Positions 14,173 through 30,155 of a stretch of DNA of 64,000 bases are shown here, in pieces (the stretch's first letter is position 1; each line of letters opens with the position of its first letter). A program made the translations under genes and the position numbers. The stretch is from contig OZ025245.1 in the NCBI GenBank assembly GCA_964019155.1, positions 6,191,223 through 6,255,222 on the forward strand, written 5' to 3'. This DNA is from Osedax fenrisi. Its lineage: Eukaryota; Annelida; Polychaeta; Sabellida; Siboglinidae. The notes under the pieces are model-generated. The model did no database searches and was not told the DNA's origin. It saw nothing but the letters and a program-made list of their open reading frames with translations.

Positions 14173-17100
14173 TACGTAGACATTAGGACTAGGCATACCC
14201 GTAGGCGCACAGTTAATGGAACATCAACAATAACAAATCTGCCAATCTATAGTGAGACATACAATGTTGTAACATTCCTGCCAACTATATACGGACATAT
14301 TTATTAAGGGAGCCATATCAATCCAGTGCCACAAATCAACAGTATAAGTGTCACATTCCAAATATGTCATGTATTCATATGCTTATATAAGATAATATGT
14401 ATTTAATGTATGTATCATACATTTTGAAAGTAAAATAAAAAATAAAGGTTAAGAATAAAAATTATAAATAAATAATTTTTTTATAAATACTAAAATTGTA
14501 ATTATGTTTTTAAATATAATAACTTATATACTATACAAATTATTAATAAATTATTAATACCGTAATTATTTATATATATTGGATAATTTATTAAAATAAA
14601 ATAAATTAAACTTAAATAAAACTTAAATAAAAAGGGGTACCCCAGAGTACACATATGATAAAAAAATATATAATTAAGAACAAATATATTTTTTATAAAA
14701 GATTAAAATTAATTTGAAAAAAAAATTAAACAAAAAAAAAGTATACTAAACTTAATTAGCAAATATGTTGTATCGAATCCTGGAATAATAGAAGTGGTGA
14801 CAAATGATACGTAGACATGAGGACTAGGCATACCCGTAGGCGCACAGTTAATGGAACATCAACAATAACAAATCTGCCAATCTATAGTGTGACATACAAT
14901 GTTGTAACATTCCTGCCAACTATATACGGACATATTTATTAAGGGAGCCATATCAATCCAGTGCCACAAATCAACAGTATAAGTGTCACATTCCAAATAT
15001 TTCATGTATTCATATGCTTATATAAGATAATATGTATTTAATGTATGTATAATAAATTTTGAAAGTAAAATAAAAAATAAAGGTTAAGAATAAAAATTAT
15101 AAATAAATAATTTTTTTATAAATACTAAAATTGTAATTCTGTTTTTAAATATAATAACTTATATACTATACAAATTATTAATAAATTATTAATACCGTAA
15201 TTATTTATATATATTTGATAATTTATTAAAATAAAATAAATAAAACTTAAATAAAACTTAAATAAAAAGGGGTACCCCAGAGTACACATATGATAAAAAA
15301 ATATATAATTAAGAACAAATATATTTTTTATAAAAGATTAAAATGAATTTGAAAAAAAAATTAAACAAAAAAAAAGTATACTAAACTTAATTAGCAAATA
15401 TGTTGTATCGAATCCTGGAATAATAGAAGTGGTGACAAATGATACGTAGACATGAGGACTAGGCATACCCGTAGGCGCACAGTTAATGGAACATCAACAA
15501 TAACAAATCTGCCAATCTATAGTGAGACATACAATGTTGTAACATTCCTGCCAACTATATACGGACATATTTATTAAGGGAGCCATATCAATCCAGTGCC
15601 ACAAATCAACAGTATAAGTGTCACATACCAAATATTTCATGTATTCATATGCTTATATAAGATAATATGTATTTAATGTATGTATCATAAATTTTGAAAG
15701 TAAAATAAAAAATAAAGTTTAAGAATAAAAATTATAAATAAATAATTTTTTTATAAATACTAAAATTGTAATTCTGTTTTTAAATATAATAACTTATATA
15801 CTATACAAATTATTAATAAATTATTAATACCGTAATTATTTATATATATTGGATAATTTATTAAAATAAAATAAATAAAACTTAAATAAAACTTAAATAA
15901 AAAGGGGTACCCCAGAGTACACATATGATAAAAAAATATATAATTAAGAACAAATATATTTTTTATAAAAGATTAAAATTAATTTGAAAAAAAAATTAAA
16001 CAAAAAAAAAGTATACATCTACTAAACTTAATTAGCAAATATGGTGTATAGAATCCTGGAATAATAGAAGTGGTGACAAATGATACGTAGACATGAGGAC
16101 TAGGCATACCCGTAGGCGCACAGTTAATGGAACATCAACAATAACAAATCTGCCAATCTATAGTGAAACATACAATGTTGTAACATTCCTGCCAACTATA
16201 TACGGACATATTTATTAAGGGAGCCATATCAATCCAGTGCCACAAATCAACAGTATAAGTGTCACATTCCAAATATTTCATGTATTCATATGCTTATATA
16301 AGATAATATGTATTTAATGTATGTATAATCAATTTTGAAAGTAAAATAAAAAATAAAGGTTAAGAATAAAAAATTATAAATAAATAATTTTTTTATAAAT
16401 ACTAAAATTGTAATTCTGTTTTTAAATATAATAACTTATATACTATACAAATTATTAATAAATTATTAATACCGTAATTATTTATATATTGAATAATTAA
16501 TTAAAATAAAATAAATAAAACTTAAATAAAACTTAAATAAAAAGGGGTACCCCAGAGTACACATATGATAAAAAAATATATAATTAAGAACAAATATATT
16601 TTTTATAAAAGATTAAAATGAATTTGAAAAAAAAATTAAACAAAAAAAAAGTATACTAAACTTAATTAGCAAATATGTTGTATCGAATCCTGGAATAATA
16701 GAAGTGGTGACAAATGATACGTAGACATGAGGACTAGGCATACCCGTAGGCGCACAGTTAATGGAACATCAACAATAACAAATCTGCCAATCTATAGTGA
16801 GACATACAATGTTGTAAAATTCCTGCCAACTATATACGGACATATTTATTAAGGGAGCCATATCAATCCAGTGCCACAAATCAACAGTATAAGTGTCACA
16901 TTCCAAATATTTCATGTATTCATATGCTTATATAAGATAATATGTATTTAATGTATGTATAATAAATTTTGAAAGTAAAATAAAAAATAAAGGTTAAGAA
17001 TAAAAATTATAAATAAATAATTTTTTTATAAATACTAAAATTGTAATTATGTTTTTAAATATAATAACTTATATACTATACAAATTATTAATAAATTATT

Positions 17101-20100
17101 AATACCGTAATTATTTATATATATTGGATAATTTATTAAAATAAAATAAATAAAACTTAAATGAAACTTAAATAAAAAGGGGTACCCCAGAGTACTCATA
17201 TGATAAAAAAAATATATAATTAAGAACAAATATATTTTTTATAAAAGATTAAAATTAATTTGAAAAAAAAATTAAACAAAAAAAAAGTATACATCTACTA
17301 AACTTAATTAGCAAATATATTGTATCGAATCCTGGAATAATAGAAGTGGTGACAAATGATACGTAGACATGAGGACTAGGCATACCCGTAGGCGCACAGT
17401 TAATGGAACATCAACAATAACAAATCTGCCAATCTATAGTGAGACATACAATGTTGTAACATTCCTGCCAACTATATACGGACATATTTATTAAGGGAGC
17501 CATATCAATCCAGTGCCACAAATCAACAGTATAAGTGTCACATTCCAAATATTTCATGTATTCATATGCTTATATAAGATAATATGTATTTAATGTATGT
17601 ATCATAAATTTTGAAAGTAAAATAAAAAATAAAGGTTAAGAATAAAAATTATAAATAAATAATTTTTTTATAAATACTAAAATTGTAATTATGTTTTTAA
17701 ATATAATAACTTATATACTATACAAATTATTAATTAATTATTAATACCGTAATTATTTATATATATTGGATAATTTATTAAAATAAAATAAATTAAACTT
17801 AAATAAAACTTAAATAAAAAGGGGTACCCCAGAGTACACATATGATAAAAAAATATATAATTAAGAACAAATATATTTTTTATAAAAGATTAAAATTAAT
17901 TTGAAAAAAAAATTAAACAAAAAAAAAGTATACTAAACTTAATTAGCAAATATGTTGTATCGAATCCTGGAATAATAGAAGTGGTGACAAATGATACGTA
18001 GACATGAGGACTAGGCATACCCGTAGGCGCACAGTTAATGGAACATCAACAATAACAAATCTGCCAATCTATAGTGTGACATACAATGTTGTAACATTCC
18101 TACCAACTATATACGGACATATTTATTAAGGGAGCCATATCAATCCAGTGCCACAAATCAACAGTATAAGTGTCACATTCCAAATATTTCATGTATTCAT
18201 ATGCTTATATAAGATAATATGTATTTAATGTATGTATCATAAATTTTGAAAGTAAAATAAAAAATAAAGGTTAAGAATAAAAATTATAAATAAATAATTT
18301 TTTTATAAATACTAAAATTGTAATTATGTTTTTAAATATAATAACTTATATACTATACAAATTATTAATAAATTATTAATACCGTAATTATTTATATATA
18401 TTGGATAATTTATTAAAATAAAATAAATAAAATTTAAATAAAACTTAAATAAAAAGGGGTACCCCAGAGTACACATATGATAAAAAATATATAATTAAGA
18501 ACAAATATATTTTTTATAAAAGATTAAAATTAATTTGAAAAAAAATTTAACAAAAAAAAAGTATACATCTACTAAACTTAATTAGCAAATATGTTGTATC
18601 GAATCCTGGAATAATAGAAGTGGTGACAAATGATACGTAGACATGAGGACTAGGCATACCCGTAGGCGCACAGTTAATGGAACATCAACAATAACAAATC
18701 TGCCAATCTATAGTGAGACATACAATGTTGTAACATTCCTGCCAACTATATACGGACATATTTATTAAGGGAGCCATATCAATCCAGTGCCACAAATCAA
18801 CAGTATAAGTGTCACATTCCAAATATTTCATGTATTCATATGCTTATATAAGATAATATGTATTTAATGTATGTATAATAAATTTTTTGAAAGTAAAATA
18901 AAAAATAAAGGTTAAGAATAAAAATTATAAATAAATAATTTTTTTATAAATACTAAAATTGTAATTCTGTTTTTAAATATAATAACTTATATACTATACA
19001 AATTATTAATAAATTAATAATACCGTAATTATTTATATATATTGGATAATTTATTAAAATAAAATAAATAAAACTTAAATAAAACTTAAATAAAAAGGGG
19101 TACCTCAGAGTACACATATGATAAAAAAAATATATAATTAAGAACAAATATATTTTTTATAAAAGATTAAAATTAATTTGAAAAAAAAATTAAACAAAAA
19201 AAAAGTATACATTTACTAAACTTAATTAGCAAATATGTTGTATCGAATCCTGGAATAATAGAAGTGGTGACAAATGATACGTAGACATGATGACTAGGCA
19301 TACCCGTAGGCGCACAGTTAATGGAACATCAACAATAACAAATCTGCCAATCTATAGTGAAACATACAATGTTGTAACATTCCTGCCAACTATATACGGA
19401 CATATTTATTAAGGGAGCCATATCAATCCAGTGCCACAAATCAACAGTATAAGTGTCACATTCCAAATATTTCATGTATTCATATGCTTATATAAGATAA
19501 TATGTATTTAATGTATGTATAATAAATTTTGAAAGTAAAATAAAAAATAAAGGTTAAGAATAAAAATTATAAATAAATAATTTTTTTATAAATACTAAAA
19601 TTGTAATTATGTTTTTAAATATAATAACTTATATACTATACAAATTATTAATAAATTATTAATACCGTAATTATTTATATATATTGGATAATTTATTAAA
19701 ATAAAATAAATAAAACTTAAATAAAACTTAAATAAAAAGGGGTACCCCAGAGTACACATATGATAAAAAATATATAATTAAGAACAAATATATTTTTTAT
19801 AAAAGATTAAAATTAATTTGAAAAAAAATTAAACAAAAAAAAAGTATACATCTACTAAACTTAATTAGCAAATATGTTGTATCGAATCCTGGAATAATAG
19901 AAGTGGTGACAAATGATACGTAGACATGAGGACTAGGCATACCCGTAGGCGCACAGTTAATGGAACATCAACAATAACAAATCTGCCAATCTATAGTGAG
20001 ACATACAATGTTGTAACATTCCTGCCAACTATATACGGACATATTTATTAAGAGAGCCATATCAATCCAGTGCCACAAATCAACAGTATAAGTGTCACAT

Positions 20101-20551
20101 TCCAAATATGTCATGTATTCATATGCTTATATAAGATAATATGTATTTAATGTATGTATAATAAATTTTGAAAGTAAAATAAAAAATAAAGGTTAAGAAT
20201 AAAAATTATAAATAAATAATTTTTTTATAAATACTAAAATTGTAATTATGTTTTTAAATATAATAACTTATATACTATACAAATTATTAATAAATTATTA
20301 ATACCGTAATTATTTATATATATTGGATAATTTATTAAAATAAAATAAATAAAACTTAAATAAAACTTAAATAAAAAGGGGTACCCCAGAGTACACATAT
20401 GATAAAAAAATATATAATTAAGAACAAATATATTTTTTATAAAAGATTAAAATTAATTTGAAAAAAAAATTAAACAAAAATAAGTATACTAAACTTAATT
20501 AGCAAATATGTTGTATCGAATCCTGGAATAATAGAAGTGGTGACAAATGAT
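14173..20551 (+). repeat. Large intra-array duplication, left copy (about 6.4 kb, ten monomers)
   Basis: The spacings 635, 635, 641, 634, 642, 635, 639, 644, 639, 634 match those starting at 37,222 almost one for one. Shared rare markers include ATCATACATTTTG (14,413 and 37,462), ACATTTACTAAAC (19,209 and 42,257), ACATGATGACTAGG (19,285 and 42,332) and TTAAGAGAGCC (20,049 and 43,092). Confidence 0.85.
15443..17359 (+). repeat. Three-monomer block, copy 2 of 3
   Basis: It has the same 641, 634, 642 spacings and marker variants as the block at 11,617-13,533, shifted by 3,826 bp or six monomers. It also lies inside the 6.4-kb block that recurs 23 kb to the right. Confidence 0.8.
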
Positions 20552-21824
20552 ACGTAGACATGAGGACTAGGCATACCCGTAGGCGCACAGTTAATGGAAC
20601 ATCAACAATAACAAATCTGCCAATCTATAGTGTGACATACAATGTTGTAACATTCCTGCCAACTATATACGGACATATTTATTAAGGGAGCCATATCAAT
20701 CCAGTGCCACAAATCAACAGTATAAGTGTCACATTCCAAATATTTCATGTATTCATATGCTTATATAAGATAATATGTATTTAATGTATGTATAATAAAT
20801 TTTGAAAGTAAAATAAAAAATAAAGGTTAAGAATAAAAATTATAAATAAATAATTTTTTTATAAATACTAAAATTGTAATTCTGTTTTTAAATATAATAA
20901 CTTATATACTATACAAATTATTAATAAATTATTAATACCGTAATTATTTATATATATTTGATAATTTATTAAAATAAAATAAATAAAACTTAAATAAAAC
21001 TTAAATAAAAAGGGGTACCCCAGAGTACACATATGATAAAAAATATATAATTAAGAACAAATATATTTTTTATAAAAGATTAAAATTAATTTGAAAAAAA
21101 ATTTAACAAAAAAAAAGTATACATCTACTAAACTTAATTAGCAAATATTTTGTATCGAATCCTGGAATAATAGAAGTGGTGACAAATGATACGTAGACAT
21201 GAGGACTAGGCATACCCGTAGGCGCACAGTTAATGGAACATCAACAATAACAAATCTGCCAATCTATAGTGTGACATACAATGTTGTAACATTCCTGCCA
21301 ACTATATACGGACATATTTATTAAGGGAGCCATATCAATCCAGTGCCACAAATCAACAGTATAAGTGTCACATTCCAAATATTTCATGTATTCATATGCT
21401 TATATAAGATAATATGTATTTAATGTATGTATAATAAATTTTGAAAGTAAAATAAAAAATAAAGGTTAAGAATAAAAATTATAAATAAATAATTTTTTTA
21501 TAAATACTAAAATTGTAATTCTGTTTTTAAATATAATAACTTATATACTATACAAATTATTAATAAATTATTAATACCGTAATTATTTATATATATTTGA
21601 TAATTTATTAAAATAAAATAAATAAAACTTAAATAAAACTTAAATAAAAAGGGGTACCCCAGAGTACACATATGATAAAAAAATATATAATTAAGAACAA
21701 ATATATTTTTTATAAAAGATTAAAATGAATTTGAAAAAAAAATTAAACAAAAAAAAAGTATACTAAACTTAATTAGCAAATATGTTGTATCGAATCCTGG
21801 AATAATAGAAGTGGTGACAAATGA

Positions 21825-24800
21825 TACGTAGACATGAGGACTAGGCATACCCGTAGGCGCACAGTTAATGGAACATCAACAATAACAAATCTGCCAATCT
21901 ATAGTGAGACATACAATGTTGTAACATTCCTGCCAACTATATACGGACATATTTATTAAGGGAGCCATATCAATCCAGTGCCACAAATCAACAGTATAAG
22001 TGTCACATTCCAAATATTTCATGTATTCATATGCTTATATAAGATAATATGTATTTAATGTATGTATCATAAATTTTGAAAGTAAAATAAAAAATAAAGG
22101 TTAAGAATAAAAATTATAAATAAATAATTTTTTTATAAATACTATTTTTTTAAATAAATAAATAAAATTGTAATTCTGTTTTTAAATATAATAACTTATA
22201 TACTATACAAATTATTAATAAATTATTAATACCGTAATTATTTATATATATTGGATAATTTATTAAAATAAAATAAATAAAACTTAAATAAAACTTAAAT
22301 AAAAAGGGGTACCCCAGAGTACACATATGATAAAAAAATATATAATTAAGAACAAATATATTTTTTATAAAAGATTAAAATTAATTTGAAAAAAAAATTA
22401 AACAAAAAAAAAGTATACATCTACTAAACTTAATTAGCAAATATGATGTATAGAATCCTGGAATAATAGAAGTAGTGACAAATGATACGTAGACATGAGG
22501 ACTAGGCATACCCGTAGGCGCACAGTTAATGGAACATCAACAATAACAAATCTGCCAATCTATAGTGAAACATACAATGTTGTAACATTCCTGCCAACTA
22601 TATACGGACATATTTATTAAGGGAGCCATATCAATCCAGTGCCACAAATCAACAGTATAAGTGTCACATTCCAAATATTTCATGTATTCATATGCTTATA
22701 TAAGATAATATGTATTTAATGTATGTATAATAAATTTTGAAAGTAAAATAAAAAATAAAGGTTAAGAATAAAAAATTATAAATAAATAATTTTTTTATAA
22801 ATACTAAAATTGTAATTCTGTTTTTAAATATAATAACTTATATACTATACAAATTATTAATAAATTATTAATACCGTAATTATTTATATATATTGGATAA
22901 TTTATTAAAATAAAATAAATAAAACTTAAATAAAAAGGGGTACCCCAGAGTACACATATGATAAAAAAAATATATAATTAAGAACAAATATATTTTTTAT
23001 AAAAGATTAAAATTAATTTGAAAAAAAAATTAAACAAAAAAAAAGTATACATCTACTAAACTTAATTAGCAAATATGTTGTATCGAATCCTGGAATAATA
23101 GAAGTGGTGACAAATGATACGTAGACATGAGGACTAGGCATACCCGTAGGCGCACAGTTAATGGAACATCAACAATAACAAATCTGCCAATCTATAGTGA
23201 AACATACAATGTTGTAACATTCCTGCCAACTATATACGGACATATTTATTAAGGGAGCCATATCAATCCAGTGCCACAAATCAACAGTATAAGTGTCACA
23301 TTCCAAATATTTCATGTATTCATATGCTTATATAAGATAATATGTATTTAATGTATGTATAATAAATTTTGAAAGTAAAATAAAAAATAAAGGTTAAGAA
23401 TAAAAATTATAAATAAATAATTTTTTTATAAATACTAAAATTGTAATTCTGTTTTTAAATATAATAACTTATATACTATACAAATTATTAATAAATTATT
23501 AATACCGTAATTATTTATATATATTTGATAATTTATTAAAATAAAATAAATAAAACTTAAATAAAACTTAAATAAAAAGGGGTACCCCAGAGTACACATA
23601 TGATAAAAAAATATATAATTAAGAACAAATATATTTTTTATAAAAGATTAAAATGAATTTGAAAAAAAAATTAAACAAAAAAAAAGTATACTAAACTTAA
23701 TTAGCAAATATGTTGTATCGAATCCTGGAATAATAGAAGTGGTGACAAATGATACGTAGACATGAGGACTAGGCATACCCGTAGGCGCACAGTTAATGGA
23801 ACATCAACAATAACAAATCTGCCAATCTATAGTGAGACATACAATGTTGTAACATTCCTGCCAACTATATACGGACATATTTATTAAGGGAGCCATATCA
23901 ATCCAGTGCCACAAATCAACAGTATAAGTGTCACATTCCAAATATTTCATGTATTCATATGCTTATATAAGATAATATGTATTTAATGTATGTATCATAA
24001 ATTTTGAAAGTAAAATAAAAAATAAAGGTTAAGAATACAAATTATAAATAAATAATTTTTTTATAAATACTAAAATTGTAATTATGTTTTTAAATATAAT
24101 AACTTATATACTATACAAATTATTAATTAATTATTAATACCGTAATTATTTATATATATTGGATAATTTATTAAAATAAAATAAATTAAACTTAAATAAA
24201 ACTTAAATAAAAAGGGGTACCCCAGAGTACACATATGATAAAAAAATATATAATTAAGAACAAATATATTTTTTATAAAAGATTAAAATTAATTTGAAAA
24301 AAAAATTAAACAAAAAAAAGTATACTAAACTTAATTAGCAAATATGTTGTATCGAATCCTGGAATAATAGAAGTGGTGACAAATGATACGTAGACATGAG
24401 GACTAGGCATACCCGTAGGCGCACAGTTAATGGAACATCAACAATAACAAATCTGCCAATCTATAGTGTGACATACAATGTTGTAACATTCCTACCAACT
24501 ATATACGGACATATTTATTAAGGGAGCCATATCAATCCAGTGCCACAAATCAACAGTATAAGTGTCACATTCCAAATATTTCATGTATTCATATGCTTAT
24601 ATAAGATAATATGTATTTAATGTATGTATCATAAATTTTGAAAGTAAAATAAAAAATAAAGGTTAAGAATAAAAATTATAAATAAATAATTTTTTTATAA
24701 ATACTAAAATTGTAATTATGTTTTTAAATATAATAACTTATATACTATACAAATTATTAATAAATTATTAATACCGTAATTATTTATATATATTGGATAA

Positions 24801-27800
24801 TTTATTAAAATAAAATAAATAAAATTTAAATAAAACTTAAATAAAAAGGGGTACCCCAGAGTACACATATGATAAAAAATATATAATTAAGAACAAATAT
24901 ATTTTTTATAAAAGATTAAAATTAATTTGAAAAAAAATTTAACAAAAAAAAAGTATACATCTACTAAACTTAATTAGCAAATATGTTGTATCGAATCCTG
25001 GAATAATAGAAGTGGTGACAAATGATACGTAGACATGAGGACTAGGCATACCCGTAGGCGCACAGTTAATGGAACATCAACAATAACAAATCTGCCAATC
25101 TATAGTGAGACATACAATGTTGTAACATTCCTGCCAACTATATACGGACATATTTATTAAGGGAGCCATATCAATCCAGTGCCACAAATCAACAGTATAA
25201 GTGTCACATTCCAAATATTTCATGTATTCATATGCTTATATAAGATAATATGTATTTAATGTATGTATAATAAATTTTGAAAGTAAAATAAAAAATAAAG
25301 GTTAAGAATAAAAATTATAAATAAATAATTTTTTTATAAATACTAAAATTGTAATTCTGTTTTTAAATATAATAACTTATATACTATACAAATTATTAAT
25401 AAATTATTAATACCGTAATTATTTATATATATTTGATAATTTATTAAAATAAAATAAATAAAACTTAAATAAAACTTAAATAAAAAGGGGTACCCCAGAG
25501 TACACATATGATAAAAAAATATATAATTAAGAACAAATATATTTTTTATAAAAGATTAAAATGAATTTGAAAAAAAAATTAAACAAAAAAAAAGTACACT
25601 AAACTTAATTAGCAAATATGTTGTATCGAATCCTGGAATAATAGAAGTGGTGACAAATGATACGTAGACATGAGGACTAGGCATACCCGTAGGCGCACAG
25701 TTAATGGAACATCAACAATAACAAATCTGCCAATCTATAGTGAGACATACAATGTTGTAACATTCCTCCCAACTATATACGGACATATTTATTAAGGGAG
25801 CCATATCAATCCAGTGCCACAAATCAACAGTATAAGTGTCACATTCCAAATATTTCATGTATTCATAAGCTTATATAAGATAATATGTATTTAATGTATG
25901 TATCATAAATTTTGAAAGTAAAATAAAAAATAAAGGTTAAGAATAAAAATTATAAATAAATAATTTTTTTATAAATACTAAAATTGTAATTATGTTTTTA
26001 AATATAATAACTTATATACTATACAAATTATTAATAAATTATTAATACCGTAATTATTTATATATATTGGATAATTTATTAAAATAAAATAAATAAAATT
26101 TAAATAAAACTTAAATAAAAAGGGGTACCCCAGAGTACACATATGATAAAAAATATATAATTAAGAACAAATATATTTTTTATAAAAGATTAAAATTAAT
26201 TTGAAAAAAAATTTAACAAAAAAAAAGTATACATCTACTAAACTTAATTAGCAAATATTTTGTATCGAATCCTGGAATAATAGAAGTGGTGACAAATGAT
26301 ACGTAGACATGAGGACTAGGCATACCCGTAGGCGCACAGTTAATGGAACATCAACAATAACAAATCTGCCAATCTATAGTGTGACATACAATGTTGTAAC
26401 ATTCCTGCCAACTATATACGGACATATTTATTAAGGGAGCCATATCAATCCAGTGCCACAAATCAACAGTATAAGTGTCACATTCCAAATATTTCATGTA
26501 TTCATATGCTTATATAAGATAATATGTATTTAATGTATGTATAATAAATTTTGAAAGTAAAATAAAAAATAAAGGTTAAGAATAAAAATTATAAATAAAT
26601 AATTTTTTTATAAATACTAAAATTGTAATTCTGTTTTTAAATATAATAACTTATATACTATACAAATTATTAATAAATTATTAATACCGTAATTATTTAT
26701 ATATATTTGATAATTTATTAAAATAAAATAAATAAAACTTAAATAAAACTTAAATAAAAAGGGGTACCCCAGAGTACACATATGATAAAAAAATATATAA
26801 TTAAGAACAAATATATTTTTTATAAAAGATTAAAATGAATTTGAAAAAAAAATTAAACAAAAAAAAAGTATACTAAACTTAATTAGCAAATATGTTGTAT
26901 CGAATCCTGGAATAATAGAAGTGGTGACAAATGATACGTAGACATGAGGACTAGGCATACCCGTAGGCGCACAGTTAATGGAACATCAACAATAACAAAT
27001 CTGCCAATCTATAGTGAGACATACAATGTTGTAACATTCCTGCCAACTATATACGGACATATTTATTAAGGGAGCCATATCAATCCAGTGCCACAAATCA
27101 ACAGTATAAGTGTCACATTCCAAATATTTCATGTATTCATATGCTTATATAAGATAATATGTATTTAATGTATGTATCATAAATTTTGAAAGTAAAATAA
27201 AAAATAAAGGTTAAGAATAAAAATTATAAATAAATAATTTTTTTATAAATACTATTTTTTTAAATAAATAAATAAAATTGTAATTCTGTTTTTAAATATA
27301 ATAACTTATATACTATACAAATTATTAATAAATTATTAATACCGTAATTATTTATATATATTGGATAATTTATTAAAATAAAATAAATAAAACTTAAATA
27401 AAACTTAAATAAAAAGGGGTACCCCAGAGTACACATATGATAAAAAAATATATAATTAAGAACAAATATATTTTTTATAAAAGATTAAAATTAATTTGAA
27501 AAAAAAATTAAACAAAAAAAAAGTATACATCTACTAAACTTAATTAGCAAATATGATGTATAGAATCCTGGAATAATAGAAGTAGTGACAAATGATACGT
27601 AGACATGAGGACTAGGCATACCCGTAGGCGCACAGTTAATGGAACATCAACAATAACAAATCTGCCAATCTATAGTGAAACATACAATGTTGTAACATTC
27701 CTGCCAACTATATACGGACATATTTATTAAGGGAGCCATATCAATCCAGTGCCACAAATCAACAGTATAAGTGTCACATTCCAAATATTTCATGTATTCA

Positions 27801-30155
27801 TATGCTTATATAAGATAATATGTATTTAATGTATGTATAATAAATTTTGAAAGTAAAATAAAAAATAAAGGTTAAGAATAAAAAATTATAAATAAATAAT
27901 TTTTTTATAAATACTAAAATTGTAATTCTGTTTTTAAATATAATAACTTATATACTATACAAATTATTAATAAATTATTAATACCGTAATTATTTATATA
28001 TATTGGATAATTTATTAAAATAAAATAAATAAAACTTAAATAAAAAGGGGTACCCCAGAGTACACATATGATAAAAAAAATATATAATTAAGAACAAATA
28101 TATTTTTTATAAAAGATTAAAATTAATTTGAAAAAAAAATTAAACAAAAAAAAAGTATACATCTACTAAACTTAATTAGCAAATATGTTGTATCGAATCC
28201 TGGAATAATAGAAGTGGTGACAAATGATACGTAGACATGAGGACTAGGCATACCCGTAGGCGCACAGTTAATGGAACATCAACAATAACAAATCTGCCAA
28301 TCTATAGTGAAACATACAATGTTGTAACATTCCTGCCAACTATATACGGACATATTTATTAAGGGAGCCATATCAATCCAGTGCCACAAATCAACAGTAT
28401 AAGTGTCACATTCCAAATATTTCATGTATTCATATGCTTATATAAGATAATATGTATTTAATGTATGTATAATAAATTTTGAAAGTAAAATAAAAAATAA
28501 AGGTTAAGAATAAAAATTATAAATAAATAATTTTTTTATAAATACTAAAATTGTAATTCTGTTTTTAAATATAATAACTTATATACTATACAAATTATTA
28601 ATAAATTATTAATACCGTAATTATTTATATATATTTGATAATTTATTAAAATAAAATAAATAAAACTTAAATAAAACTTAAATAAAAAGGGGTACCCCAG
28701 AGTACACATATGATAAAAAAATATATAATTAAGAACAAATATATTTTTTATAAAAGATTAAAATGAATTTGAAAAAAAAATTAAACAAAAAAAAAGTATA
28801 CTAAACTTAATTAGCAAATATGTTGTATCGAATCCTGGAATAATAGAAGTGGTGACAAATGATACGTAGACATGAGGACTAGGCATACCCGTAGGCGCAC
28901 AGTTAATGGAACATCAACAATAACAAATCTGCCAATCTATAGTGAGACATACAATGTTGTAACATTCCTGCCAACTATATACGGACATATTTATTAAGGG
29001 AGCCATATCAATCCAGTGCCACAAATCAACAGTATAAGTGTCACATTCCAAATATTTCATGTATTCATATGCTTATATAAGATAATATGTATTTAATGTA
29101 TGTATCATAAATTTTGAAAGTAAAATAAAAAATAAAGGTTAAGAATACAAATTATAAATAAATAATTTTTTTATAAATACTATTTTTTTAAATAAATAAA
29201 TAAAATTGTAATTCTGTTTTTAAATATAATAACTTATATACTATACAAATTATTAATAAATTATTAATACCGTAATTATTTATATATATTGGATAATTTA
29301 TTAAAATAAAATAAATAAAACTTAAATAAAACTTAAATAAAAAGGGGTACCCCAGAGTACACATATGATAAAAAAATATATAATTAAGAACAAATATATT
29401 TTTTATAAAAGATTAAAATTAATTTGAAAAAAAAATTAAACAAAAAAAAAGTATACATCTACTAAACTTAATTAGCAAATATGATGTATAGAATCCTGGA
29501 ATAATAGAAGTAGTGACAAATGATACGTAGACATGAGGACTAGGCATACCCGTAGGCGCACAGTTAATGGAACATCAACAATAACAAATCTGCCAATCTA
29601 TAGTGAAACATACAATGTTGTAACATTCCTGCCAACTATATACGGACATATTTATTAAGGGAGCCATATCAATCCAGTGCCACAAATCAACAGTATAAGT
29701 GTCACATTCCAAATATTTCATGTATTCATATGCTTATATAAGATAATATGTATTTAATGTATGTATAATAAATTTTGAAAGTAAAATAAAAAATAAAGGT
29801 TAAGAATAAAAAATTATAAATAAATAATTTTTTTATAAATACTAAAATTGTAATTCTGTTTTTAAATATAATAACTTATATACTATACAAATTATTAATA
29901 AATTATTAATACCGTAATTATTTATATATATTGGATAATTTATTAAAATAAAATAAATAAAACTTAAATAAAAAGGGGTACCCCAGAGTACACATATGAT
30001 AAAAAAAATATATAATTAAGAACAAATATATTTTTTATAAAAGATTAAAATTAATTTGAAAAAAAAATTAAACAAAAAAAAAGTATACATCTACTAAACT
30101 TAATTAGCAAATATGTTGTATCGAATCCTGGAATAATAGAAGTGGTGACAAATGA
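21825..30155 (+). repeat. Higher-order repeat: 5,110-bp octamer with partial second and third copies
   Basis: The spacings 661, 632, 635, 634, 639, 635, 639, 635 (21,825-26,934) restart as 661, 632, 635 at 26,935 and again as 661, 632 at 28,863. Each 661-bp unit has the ACTATTTTTTTAAATAAATA insertion and is followed by the rare AGTAGTGACAAATG (near 22,471, 27,581 and 29,509). The monomer beginning at 28,863 combines features of two different monomers of the octamer. Confidence 0.85.
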
